Source: Clostridium sp. CAG:628 (GTDB lineage Bacteria > Bacillota_I > Bacilli_A > RF39 > UBA660). Taken from it: 46,282 bases of DNA. Each line of letters opens with the position of its first letter. The stretch's first letter is position 1. The stretch is from contig FR902241.1 of the NCBI GenBank assembly GCA_000438415.1, positions 67,431-113,712 on the forward strand, read 5' to 3'. Below the pieces are notes generated by a model. That model did no database searches and had not been told where the DNA came from. It was given only the letters and a program-made list of their open reading frames with translations. Positions 27,079 through 34,632 of this stretch are shown piece by piece. A program made the translations under genes and the position numbers.

Positions 27079-27110
27079 AATAGAAATGAGTTTTAATTCA
27101 TTTCTATCTC
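27079..27110 (-). terminator. Terminator of the 516-residue surface gene
   Basis: Minus strand ATAGAAATGA, loop ATTAAAAC, TCATTTCTAT, then seven T. It overlaps the stop codon. Confidence 0.85.
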
Positions 27111-28643
27111 ATAAGGATTACTTGCACTTCCATCTCCACTTTTGTAAGGACTATTACCCTTTATACTTATTACTGGTCTAATTAAATCACCAAAAATAGG
27201 TGCAACTGGGGAACTAGCTAATCTTTTATACACATAATATACTCTTGATTCAGAAGAATCAGAGTAAGTAGGTGTCATTGTCCAAAAACTATATTGGTCT
27301 ATAGAACTACTATTGTTACTATTATAATAGTAGTATGGTGTTGAATCACTATTATAGTACCCACCCGCAAACGAGGCTTCATCAGCAGTCATTAATGCTA
27401 TTGGATAGTCTAGTTTTGCTTTTGGATTATTACCACTAAACGAATCATATTCATTTGTACAGTTATATGTAGGGGACTGAGTATTGTAAAGTCTATCATA
27501 AGCCTTGTAATACATAAGTGCATTTAAGGAAAAATTATATCCATTAGCCAAATTTCTATCATTACAGTAAATTGCATCATCACTTAAATAACGATCATAA
27601 TTTGTTAATAAATTTTTTTGATACCATGTGTCTAGAAAATCTTTTATAATACTAGAGTTAGTATTTAGTCTATTATTTTCTAAAGAGCCACTTGTTCCAT
27701 ACATATAGCCTACAGACATTGTACTATTTTCAGAAGAATAAGATGAAAAACCCAAATACGCATCAGTTGATGTTGTACTAGAACCATGATATAAAAGTTT
27801 TATACTTCCATCAGCATTTGTTCTTATTATTCTCCAATATATTGGTTCTCCAGATTTTGCAATAACACGTTTAGTACAATCAGAATTATAATTTGAAGTA
27901 TTACAATCATTAAATGAATTAAAATCTTGATACCTTGAACCTTGTTGATTATAGCCCCTATAAACAACGACATCATTAGTGTGTTTACCAAACTTTACCC
28001 AGTTATCTGTTGCATTTCCAGCAAAATAATATACAGTTGTATTATTTTCAATAGATTTATACAATGTTTTAGTATTGCTTGTACTAAAAGCATTAAAATT
28101 TGTTCTTGTTAATCTTGTTGTTTTATCTGCCAATAATTGGTCATATAATGTTTTACTCATTGTTATATTTAAATTAATATTTGATATTATGTTATTAACT
28201 ATTAATTTATTAGAACTTAATGTGTATTCTCCACCTGTAATACTTTCAGGTTCTCCAGTTAAATAAAATACTACTTTCCCACCTTCAGTTGTTGTTTTAC
28301 TTGTACTATCTATTTTACTTGTGTCACTTATCGTAACTGTTACTGTATTACTTCCTTTTTCTTTTGAAAAATCTATTTTACATGCATCAGCACTTTCTAA
28401 CTTTTCTACTTCTATTATATAGTTATCATTATCAAAAGTAATAATACTACCATTTTTACAAGTAATCTTATTTGCAATATACCCACTACCCTTTGTAGGC
28501 ATAGTTTTACTTTCTACTCCATCCACAGTAAAACTAACTAAATTATCAGTATTAGATACTAACTCTTTATTTTCTTTTCTTGGTAATAAATAAATAATAA
28601 TTAATACTATAGGAATTAAAAATACAAACATTTTCTTTTTCAT
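27093..28643 (-). CDS. Membrane-anchored surface protein A with DUF6273/lectin-like C-terminal region
   Basis: 516 residues. A single N-terminal membrane helix (about 5-20) has no lipobox. Residues about 30-180 are almost identical to protein B (29581-31047). The C-terminal half carries PIYWRIIRTNADGSIKLLYHG, SVGYMYGTSGSLENNRLNTN, YPIALMTADEASFAGG, FWTMTP and a final LIRPVISIK ... SGDGSASNPYEIEMN. This W-x-x-xP...RPxI layout occurs in C-type-lectin-like surface proteins. Unlike protein B, the end of the gene has normal AT-rich composition. Transcribed from the duplicated promoter at 28681. Confidence 0.8.
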   Translation of the reverse strand: MKKKMFVFLIPIVLIIIYLLPRKENKELVSNTDNLVSFTVDGVESKTMPTKGSGYIANKITCKNGSIITFDNDNYIIEVEKLESADACKIDFSKEKGSNTVTVTISDTSKIDSTSKTTTEGGKVVFYLTGEPESITGGEYTLSSNKLIVNNIISNINLNITMSKTLYDQLLADKTTRLTRTNFNAFSTSNTKTLYKSIENNTTVYYFAGNATDNWVKFGKHTNDVVVYRGYNQQGSRYQDFNSFNDCNTSNYNSDCTKRVIAKSGEPIYWRIIRTNADGSIKLLYHGSSTTSTDAYLGFSSYSSENSTMSVGYMYGTSGSLENNRLNTNSSIIKDFLDTWYQKNLLTNYDRYLSDDAIYCNDRNLANGYNFSLNALMYYKAYDRLYNTQSPTYNCTNEYDSFSGNNPKAKLDYPIALMTADEASFAGGYYNSDSTPYYYYNSNNSSSIDQYSFWTMTPTYSDSSESRVYYVYKRLASSPVAPIFGDLIRPVISIKGNSPYKSGDGSASNPYEIEMN

Positions 28644-28727
28644 ACATATCCTCCATATTTATCTACCCTAACTAAGTAAAAGTATACCAAAAAACATGAG
28701 TCATTTCAATAATTTATAAAACTTTTT
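28135..28727. repeat. 593-bp direct repeat, copy A
   Basis: Near-identical to 30539-31131 at a constant offset of 2404 bases. It covers the promoter, ribosome site and roughly the first 170 codons of surface protein A. Homology stops sharply at both ends. Confidence 0.9.
28681..28709 (-). promoter_or_regulatory. Promoter of surface gene A
   Basis: Minus strand TTGAAA (28704-28709), 17-base spacer, TATACT (28681-28686); lies inside the duplicated segment. Confidence 0.8.
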
Positions 28728-28764
28728 GTAATTAATCTTAGAAAATTTCATAGTATAATTATTA

Positions 28765-29310
28765 ATTCAAAATGAAAGAATTGAAGATAATGTTAAAACC
28801 AATTTATTAAAAAGAAATTTTAATACAGATAGCCCTAATAAAGTTTGGGATACTGATGTAACATATTTAATTTTTAAAGGATCAAGAGCATATTTATCTA
28901 CAATTATAGACTTATATGACAGACATGTAGTTGCATATAAAATATCAAAGCATAATGATAATAAGTTAGTTATAGATACTTTAAATGAAGCAATAGCAAA
29001 AGAAAAAGATGTAAATGGTTTAATCCTACATTCTGATCAAGGATTTCAATATACATCTTATGAGTACAAAGCAATATGTGAATCCAATGGAATTCAAATA
29101 TCTATGTCTAGAAAAGGAACCCCAATAGATGATTCTCCTATAGAAAGTTGGCATGCTCTTCTAAAAAAAGAAACTTTGTACAACAATAATATTACATCTT
29201 TACAAGAATATATTCAACTTGTGGAAGAATGGATATTATTTTATAATACTACTAGATTAAAGTCAAAGGTTAAGAAAAAGAGAAAAACTTACACAAAAAG
29301 AGAAAAATAA
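28765..29310 (+). pseudogene. IS3-family transposase (orfB, rve integrase core) remnant
   Basis: About 180 codons without a start; an in-frame stop at 28756-28758 precedes the open stretch. The DDE residues are visible in WDTDVTYL, ILHSDQGFQYTS and DSPIESWHALLKKE, along with SMSRKGTPIDD, all typical of IS3/IS150 OrfB. The N-terminal helix-turn-helix part and orfA are missing. The C-terminus turns into a Lys/Arg run (KVKKKRKTYTKREK) instead of the usual NxxRxxxxLxxxSPxxYR. A fragment of a decayed insertion sequence; no complete inverted repeats are seen. TGTCTCCTAAACAGGATTCA after it (about 29343-29362) may be the old right end. Confidence 0.8.
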
Positions 29311-29559
29311 TTTTCTCTTTTTAATATACTGCTTTTTAATTGTGTCTCCTAAACAGGATTCACATCACTTTTCAAGTGCCTTTTTGTATGATTTTTAACA
29401 TCCACTTTCGTTTTCACTATTTCATCTTGCTTCCGAACACTTTTTAAAAGTCAAATAAATTATAAAGTAAAATGCAGTTTCAATTTATACTTGTAAAAAT
29501 ACAAATTTTAACAATTTTTGTGTTCTGTTGGTCATGTTCGGACGAAGTTTACAATTCGC

Positions 29560-29581
29560 AAACCCAGTAATTACTGGGTTT
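29560..29581. repeat. Perfect 22-bp palindrome at the 3' end of surface gene B
   Basis: AAACCCAGTAA followed directly by its complement TTACTGGGTTT. It ends at the stop codon of gene B. As RNA it can form a 9-bp stem with an AATT loop, but no T run follows on the minus strand, so it is not a classical terminator. See the findings for a possible role. Confidence 0.85.
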
Positions 29582-31047
29582 TAGCAAGAAATGTCCGGAT
29601 CTAAGATTATTTCGTACGGTGTTTCAGGCGCTCCATTTCCTGTACTATATTTGATACAAGTTTTGAGAGAAATGGCAGGACGAACACCATACGAAGTATC
29701 GTTCGCACGGATGTAGCTAAGGTAGCCCGGATTACTCGAGACGAAAACAACCCAAACGGTCGAGTAAGACCCACTCCAGCCGAAAGGCGACAAGGACCAC
29801 CAATAAGTGCTTCCTGTTATACTTTCTCCTGCACTATTTAAATAATACCACGCATATGGACTAGGTAAGCTTGTGAATTCTTTTCCTCCAGCATATGCTA
29901 TCTCATCTGCTGTCATTAATCCTATTGGGTATGTTAGTTTTGCTTCACTATTACTTCCTGAAAATGCATCTTTAATATTTGTACAATTATACGTTGGTGT
30001 TTTATTTGTATTCAGTCTTCCTTTTGTTGCATAGCCGAAACTTGTGTTACCTGTATTATAAGTTGACCCCGGTGCTAACTCTCTATCATTACAATATACG
30101 GCTTCTGTACTTATATATTTTGAATAACTTGATAAGTTATTTTTATACCAGTTATCTATATATGTTTTTATTGCGCTATTATTTGTATTTAGTCTATTAT
30201 TTTCTAGTGAACCTGTAGTTCCATACATATATCCTACATGCATTGGGTCATTATATGGACTATTAAATGCACTTGTCCAAATATATCCACTTGTTGTATT
30301 ATGACTTGTTCCTGAATACAAAAGTCTTATACTTCCATCATCGTTAGTTCTTATTATTCTCCAGTAGAAACCTGCAAACTTTACCCAGTTGTTTTTTGCA
30401 TCTCCTGCAAAATAGTATACATCTTTAGGAGTATTACCTGCTATACTCTCGGTTGCTTTATATAAAGTTCCTGTATTTGTTTCAGTAAATGTTGTATCAA
30501 AGTCTGTTCTTGTTTTTATTGTAGAATTATCAATAAGCAATTGATCATATAATGTTTTACTCATTGTTATATTTAAATTAATATTTGATATTATGTTATT
30601 AACTATTAATTTATTAGAACTTAATGTATATTCTCCACCTGTAATACTCTCAGGTTCTCCAGTTAAATAAAATACTACTTTCCCACCTTCTGTTGTTGTT
30701 TTACTTGTGCTATCTATTTTACTTCTGTTACTTATCGTAACTGTTACTGTATTACTTCCTATTTCTTTTGAAAAATCTATTTTACATGCATCAGCACTTT
30801 CTAACTTTTCTACTTCTATTATATAGTTATCATTATCAAAAGTAATAATACTACCATTTTTACAAGTAATCTTATTTGCAATATACCCACTACCCTTTGT
30901 AGGCATAGTTTTACTTTCTACTCCATCCACAGTAAAACTAACTAAATTATCAGTATTAGATACTAACTCTTTATTTTCTTTTCTTGGGAATAAACTAATA
31001 GTAATTAATAGTATAGGAATTAAAAATACAAACAATTTCTTTTTCAT
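29581..31047 (-). CDS. Membrane-anchored surface protein B with anomalous, variable-region-like C-terminus
   Basis: 488 residues. N-terminal helix and about 170 residues nearly identical to protein A. DUF6273/C-type-lectin-like motifs follow: FYWRIIRTNDDGSIRLLYSG, HVGYMYGTTGSLENNRLNTN, YPIGLMTADEIAYAGG, TYWWSLSPFGW (from 414) and SYGVRPAISLK (about 452-462). From codon 412 the coding sequence changes to about 53% G+C with many TCG, CCG, GCG and CGT codons unlike the rest of the window. Such folds are the usual targets of diversity-generating retroelements. Probably displayed on the cell surface to bind varied ligands; inferred. Confidence 0.82.
   Translation of the reverse strand: MKKKLFVFLIPILLITISLFPRKENKELVSNTDNLVSFTVDGVESKTMPTKGSGYIANKITCKNGSIITFDNDNYIIEVEKLESADACKIDFSKEIGSNTVTVTISNRSKIDSTSKTTTEGGKVVFYLTGEPESITGGEYTLSSNKLIVNNIISNINLNITMSKTLYDQLLIDNSTIKTRTDFDTTFTETNTGTLYKATESIAGNTPKDVYYFAGDAKNNWVKFAGFYWRIIRTNDDGSIRLLYSGTSHNTTSGYIWTSAFNSPYNDPMHVGYMYGTTGSLENNRLNTNNSAIKTYIDNWYKNNLSSYSKYISTEAVYCNDRELAPGSTYNTGNTSFGYATKGRLNTNKTPTYNCTNIKDAFSGSNSEAKLTYPIGLMTADEIAYAGGKEFTSLPSPYAWYYLNSAGESITGSTYWWSLSPFGWSGSYSTVWVVFVSSNPGYLSYIRANDTSYGVRPAISLKTCIKYSTGNGAPETPYEIILDPDISC
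29674..29814 (-). other. Candidate DGR variable region in surface gene B
   Basis: Codons 412-458 of gene B. About 75 of 141 bases are G or C. Only 3 of the 66 coding-strand bases at 29737-29802 are A, where roughly 25 would be expected from neighbouring genes. Most surface-loop codons end in C or T (TTC, GGC, AGT, TAC, CTT, ATC, CGT), as expected when AAC/AAT template codons are randomised at adenines. Confidence 0.5.
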
Positions 31048-31131
31048 ATATAGCCTCCATATTTATCTACCCTAACTAAGTAAAAGTATACCAAAAAACA
31101 TGAGTCATTTCAATAATTTATAAAACTTTTT
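30539..31131. repeat. 593-bp direct repeat, copy B
   Basis: Counterpart of 28135-28727; contains the promoter and 5' part of surface gene B. The few differences are single-base substitutions. Confidence 0.9.
31085..31113 (-). promoter_or_regulatory. Promoter of surface gene B
   Basis: Minus strand TTGAAA (31108-31113), 17-base spacer, TATACT (31085-31090), identical to the promoter of gene A. Confidence 0.8.
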
Positions 31132-31222
31132 AATAAATTTTACTAAGCAAATAAATAACACTCTTAAAGTTTTTATTTATTTTTTCTTCTAAATATAGTA
31201 TAATTTTATTAGGAGAGATTTT

Positions 31223-31543
31223 ATGGATATATTGTATATTGAATATTTAATTATATTTGCTATTCTAATTCTGATATCTATTATAGTTATTAGAATTAAT
31301 AAAAAAGATTTTACTATTAAAATAAATAAGTTAATCGAGTATCTTGGTGGAAAAAATAATATAATTAATGTAGAAAGCAATATGAGTAGACTTAATGTTA
31401 AAGTTAAAGATACTTCTATTGTTAATAAAGATGGTATTGAAAAATTAGGTGCTAAAGGTATAGTTGAAATTGATAATGAATTAAAAATTATTATTGGTCC
31501 TAATAGTAAACAATTAAAAAAATATATCAAAGATTTAAGGTAG
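31223..31543 (+). CDS. Membrane-anchored PTS EIIB-like domain without the phosphorylated cysteine
   Basis: 106 residues. One N-terminal membrane helix (about 8-24) is followed by a domain with the glucose-type EIIB pattern: IEYLGGKNNIINVESNMSRL, NVKVKD, KLGAKGIVEI, ELKIIIGP. In active EIIB the motif is NCxTRLR with a phospho-accepting Cys; here Asn53 occupies that place. It therefore cannot pass phosphate to sugar and may be a sensor or structural protein. AGGAGAG precedes the ATG, and a -10 TATAAT lies at 31199-31204. Confidence 0.75.
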   Translation: MDILYIEYLIIFAILILISIIVIRINKKDFTIKINKLIEYLGGKNNIINVESNMSRLNVKVKDTSIVNKDGIEKLGAKGIVEIDNELKIIIGPNSKQLKKYIKDLR

Positions 31544-31563
31544 AATTAATTTCTACTTTTTTT
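31540..31563 (+). terminator. Terminator after the EIIB-like gene
   Basis: GTAGAA, short loop, TTCTAC, then seven T; overlaps the stop codon. Confidence 0.75.
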
Positions 31564-31597
31564 GATACTTTACGACATTTTTCGACATATTTTGACA
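31561..31597. promoter_or_regulatory. Tandem 10-bp-phased Spo0A-box-like repeats upstream of the kinase
   Basis: TTTGATA (31561), TACGACA (31571), TTCGACA (31581) and TTTGACA (31591) follow each other at exactly 10 bases. TTCGACA is the reverse complement of the Spo0A box TGTCGAA; the others differ by one or two bases. TTGACA at 31592-31597 could also be a -35, with TAAATT 17 bases on, but that start site would lie almost at the ATG. Confidence 0.55.
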
Positions 31598-31630
31598 AAC
31601 AACTATGTTATTATTAAATTGGTGATAAGG

Positions 31631-32839
31631 ATGGAATTAATAATAAGTGCTATTTTGGTAACATTTCCTCTTTTAATATATGATTACTTTGTTATATATA
31701 GTCAAAATATGAAAATGAAAAAAAGAAGTATAGTTTTAAAATTAATTCTTTATAGTTCTTTATATTTAGCAATGTTTTATACTAAGAATATTCCATTTAA
31801 TTATAGATTTGTAAGTATTATCATACCTTTAATTTTAACTTATTTATATAAAGAAAAATTTACTTCTATTGTAATAAATATAATTATTATTAATTATACT
31901 ATTAATTATTTAAATTATAATATGATTAGTACTTTTATGTTGTTTTTTCTTTTATATTTAAGTTTTAATAAATATATTAAATCTAATAAAAATGATAATA
32001 TATTCATAAATAATACTATTATATTACTAGCAATGTTTCAAATAGCAAATACTATTATGAATTATAGTAAAATGTTTTTAATAGATAATATTCACTCTTT
32101 TATCATATTTACAATAATAATTAAAATACTAAATTATTTTTTAAGTGAATCAAAAAATGTTATTAATTTACATATGAATTTAAAAGAATTTGAAAAAGAT
32201 AAGAATATGAAAATTAATTTATTTAAAATTACTCATGAAATTAAAAATCCTCTTGCAGTAATTAAAGGATATTTAAGTATGTTTGATGTTAATAATAAAG
32301 AAAAAAGTACTAAGTATATTAAGATTATTAAAAGTGAAGTTAATAGAAGTCTTAATTTACTTAGTGATTTTATGGAATTTACTAAGATTAAAATTAATAC
32401 TAGTAATGTTATTTTTAATGATTTAATGGATGATATTAAAGAAGTACTAATTCCATTTTTTAATGCTAAGAATGTAAAATATAATTTTAATATAGAAGCT
32501 AATATTGAAATAAACATAGATTATAATAGAATTAAGCAAGTGCTTATTAATGTAATTAAAAATGCAGTTGAAGCATGTCCAAATAATATGGGACTTGTAT
32601 CAACTACAATTTTTAAAGATAAAGATTATTTATATATCTTTGTTAAAGATAATGGATCAGGTATGGATAAAGATACCTTAGATAATATTTTAGTTCCTTT
32701 CTTTACTACTAAAGAAAATGGAACTGGTTTAGGAGTAAGTTTGAGTAAAGAGATAATTCTTTCTCATAAAGGAGAAATTAGTTATGATAGTATTTTAGGT
32801 AAAGGTACTACCTGTAAAATAACTCTTCCTTTAAATTAA
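31631..32839 (+). CDS. Membrane sensor histidine kinase (KinB-like, orphan)
   Basis: 402 residues. About six membrane helices (1-170) are followed by HisKA with phospho-acceptor His202 in THEIKNPLAVIKGY and a HATPase domain with NVIKNAVEACP, DNGSGMD and FFTTKENGTGLG. No response regulator is adjacent, as with sporulation kinases that feed the Spo0F/Spo0B/Spo0A relay. Together with the Spo0A-box-like repeats upstream and a coat gene 5 kb away, a sporulation-kinase role is plausible but inferred. ATG 31631 follows GGTGAT; the frame extends further upstream without a ribosome site. Confidence 0.85.
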   Translation: MELIISAILVTFPLLIYDYFVIYSQNMKMKKRSIVLKLILYSSLYLAMFYTKNIPFNYRFVSIIIPLILTYLYKEKFTSIVINIIIINYTINYLNYNMISTFMLFFLLYLSFNKYIKSNKNDNIFINNTIILLAMFQIANTIMNYSKMFLIDNIHSFIIFTIIIKILNYFLSESKNVINLHMNLKEFEKDKNMKINLFKITHEIKNPLAVIKGYLSMFDVNNKEKSTKYIKIIKSEVNRSLNLLSDFMEFTKIKINTSNVIFNDLMDDIKEVLIPFFNAKNVKYNFNIEANIEINIDYNRIKQVLINVIKNAVEACPNNMGLVSTTIFKDKDYLYIFVKDNGSGMDKDTLDNILVPFFTTKENGTGLGVSLSKEIILSHKGEISYDSILGKGTTCKITLPLN

Positions 32840-33015
32840 TAATAATATGGATAATAGTATGGTCTTGGTGGATAATAGTATTGATATTGTTTAGGTCCTA
32901 CTGCAGCAACTGCTACTCCACCAGTAAGTGCTCCTAATAAGAATGGCCCTGCAAATGGTACAAATCTGTTATCTTTCTTATAAGAAAAACCTCTTTGATA
33001 ATAATTATTATACAT
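32836..33015 (-). CDS. 59-residue Tyr/Pro-rich small protein, coat-like
   Basis: ATG follows AGAGGTG at good spacing. It starts MYNNYYQRGFSYKKDNRF, has a Gly/Ala hydrophobic middle (GPFLLGALTGGVAVAAVG) and ends in a run of Tyr and Pro (YYYPPRPYYYPYYY). Such Tyr-rich small proteins are common in spore coats and exosporia, but no named family is recognised. Its stop overlaps the convergent kinase stop by 4 bases. Confidence 0.7.
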   Translation of the reverse strand: MYNNYYQRGFSYKKDNRFVPFAGPFLLGALTGGVAVAAVGPKQYQYYYPPRPYYYPYYY

Positions 33016-33047
33016 AAATTCACCTCTAAAGTATTTTATGAGGAGTT

Positions 33048-33875
33048 TTATTTTGTGACTGTACTTTTTAATCTAAAAAGAGTAAAACTAGGATAATTAT
33101 TAAATCTTAAAAAACTTTTAATAGTACCTATCCCATTACTTATATAAATACTATCGTTTTTAATAGTTTTATAATACTTTTTACTACCTTCAAATTTATA
33201 TAATTCTCCATAGAAAGGAATATTTATTTCTCCTCCTAAACTATTACCTGCTACAAAAAGGTTATATTTATTTTTTTCTATTTTACTAAGTATATCTCCT
33301 TCATGAGTAAATACTAAAGTATAAAGTCCTTCACATTTAGTTAATTCATCTAACTTAGAATTACCATTATTATATGAGCTTACTCCATATAAACATATTG
33401 GAGTAATACTATCATTATATATTAATTCACTTATATTATCCAACTTTTTAAAACCAATGCTTTCTAAAGATGTACTAACTTCTTCACTATCCAAGTATCC
33501 CATTACAAAATACTTACCTAGAGTAGAGTCTAATTTAGTTAAACTAGTTAATATTTTCTTATCTAGTTTAACATTTTTATTTAACAAGTTACCTCCAAAT
33601 AATATAATATCAGGTTTATAAGAATTTATATTATTAACTAGATTATTAACATCTTCTACATTGAAAGTACTTCCAATTAATGTATCAGTAAAATAAACTA
33701 CTTTAACACCACTAAAATTACTTGGTAGTTTTTCACTAATTATTCTTTCATCATTAACTATAATTTTAGTAGTTTCATAATACTTTGCATACATAAAAAT
33801 ACTTATTACTATTATTACTAATACTATAAAAATATTTATTAATTTAGTTTTAATACTCTTTTTTTCATTTTCCAT
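33048..33875 (-). CDS. Membrane-anchored metallophosphoesterase-fold protein, catalytically degenerate
   Basis: 275 residues. One N-terminal membrane helix (about 12-30) and a calcineurin-like fold of the YkuE type. The metal sites are changed: the DxH of the first motif is DTL (64-66), GDxxD reads GGNLL, GNHD reads GYLD, and GHTHGG reads GNSLGG, although LVFTHEGD survives. Hydrolysis is unlikely; a binding or regulatory role is possible. Upstream of it, 8 bases away, is the CPBP protease gene, and the two are probably co-transcribed. Confidence 0.78.
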   Translation of the reverse strand: MENEKKSIKTKLINIFIVLVIIVISIFMYAKYYETTKIIVNDERIISEKLPSNFSGVKVVYFTDTLIGSTFNVEDVNNLVNNINSYKPDIILFGGNLLNKNVKLDKKILTSLTKLDSTLGKYFVMGYLDSEEVSTSLESIGFKKLDNISELIYNDSITPICLYGVSSYNNGNSKLDELTKCEGLYTLVFTHEGDILSKIEKNKYNLFVAGNSLGGEINIPFYGELYKFEGSKKYYKTIKNDSIYISNGIGTIKSFLRFNNYPSFTLFRLKSTVTK

Positions 33876-33883
33876 AACTACAC

Positions 33884-34570
33884 CTATAAACTACTTGCAG
33901 AAAGTATTATAACCATATAACTTAGATAATTATGCATAACATGCGCTACTATTGTACTAAATATATTATCTGTTTTATTATATAAATAACCAAAAGCAAG
34001 TCCAAGTGATGAATAAGGTATTATATAAAGTAATTCTAAAGGAGTAGCCATTTTATGTATCACTACATGTAAACTACCAAAAACAAGACCACTTATTATA
34101 GGAAACATAAAGTTTTTACCTATTACTTTTTTAAAACCATATCTAAATATCATTTCTTCTACTATAGGTGCTACTAAGACTATACAAATAAAACCAATTA
34201 TAGGATTACCTACTATAGCCTGTCTATTCAATGTTTCATTTGTAGCCATTTTACCATTAAATACACCAAATATTATAATTAAATTAGATAAATACATTCC
34301 AAGTACACCAATACCCCAATATTTAAGACTAGTTTTAATATTAGTAAAGAAGTTTTTAAAGTACTCTTTAAACTCAGTTTTAAACATATTAAAATACATT
34401 ATTATGTATACTATACATATTATAATATTTGCTAAATAACTTAATGTTTGATTAGATATTACTTTGTTATTTGCAAATATTCCAAAAATCATAGGAATAC
34501 CTAAATATATAAGTATTAACTTACATAATTCACCTATATCTTTTAATTTATTTTCTAACTTTTCTATCAC
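33884..34570 (-). CDS. CPBP-family intramembrane metalloprotease (Abi/CAAX type)
   Basis: About 229 residues with roughly eight membrane helices. The catalytic motifs are EEMIFR (motif 1), FGSLH (motif 2) and HVMHN (motif 3). Members cleave prenylated or membrane peptides or act in bacteriocin immunity and stress signalling; the substrate is unknown. The GTG at 34568-34570 is chosen because AGGTGAT precedes it at good spacing; a second GTG lies at 34579. Confidence 0.88.
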   Translation of the reverse strand: MIEKLENKLKDIGELCKLILIYLGIPMIFGIFANNKVISNQTLSYLANIIICIVYIIMYFNMFKTEFKEYFKNFFTNIKTSLKYWGIGVLGMYLSNLIIIFGVFNGKMATNETLNRQAIVGNPIIGFICIVLVAPIVEEMIFRYGFKKVIGKNFMFPIISGLVFGSLHVVIHKMATPLELLYIIPYSSLGLAFGYLYNKTDNIFSTIVAHVMHNYLSYMVIILSASSL

Positions 34571-34632
34571 TATTATCACCTATTTCAATTATACTTTAAA
34601 ATAATTAAAAAGAAAACTCTAAATTAAGAGTT

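Noticed and set aside
29331..29559. Template repeat for gene B in the adjacent non-coding stretch
   Set aside because: No stretch resembling the variable region was found; only a 7-base word (TTCGTCC) is shared on the opposite strand. The stretch holds an old IS end and otherwise nothing I can name.
29979..30218. Plus-strand open frame of 79 codons
   Set aside because: Tyr/Leu-rich shadow of surface gene B, without ribosome site.
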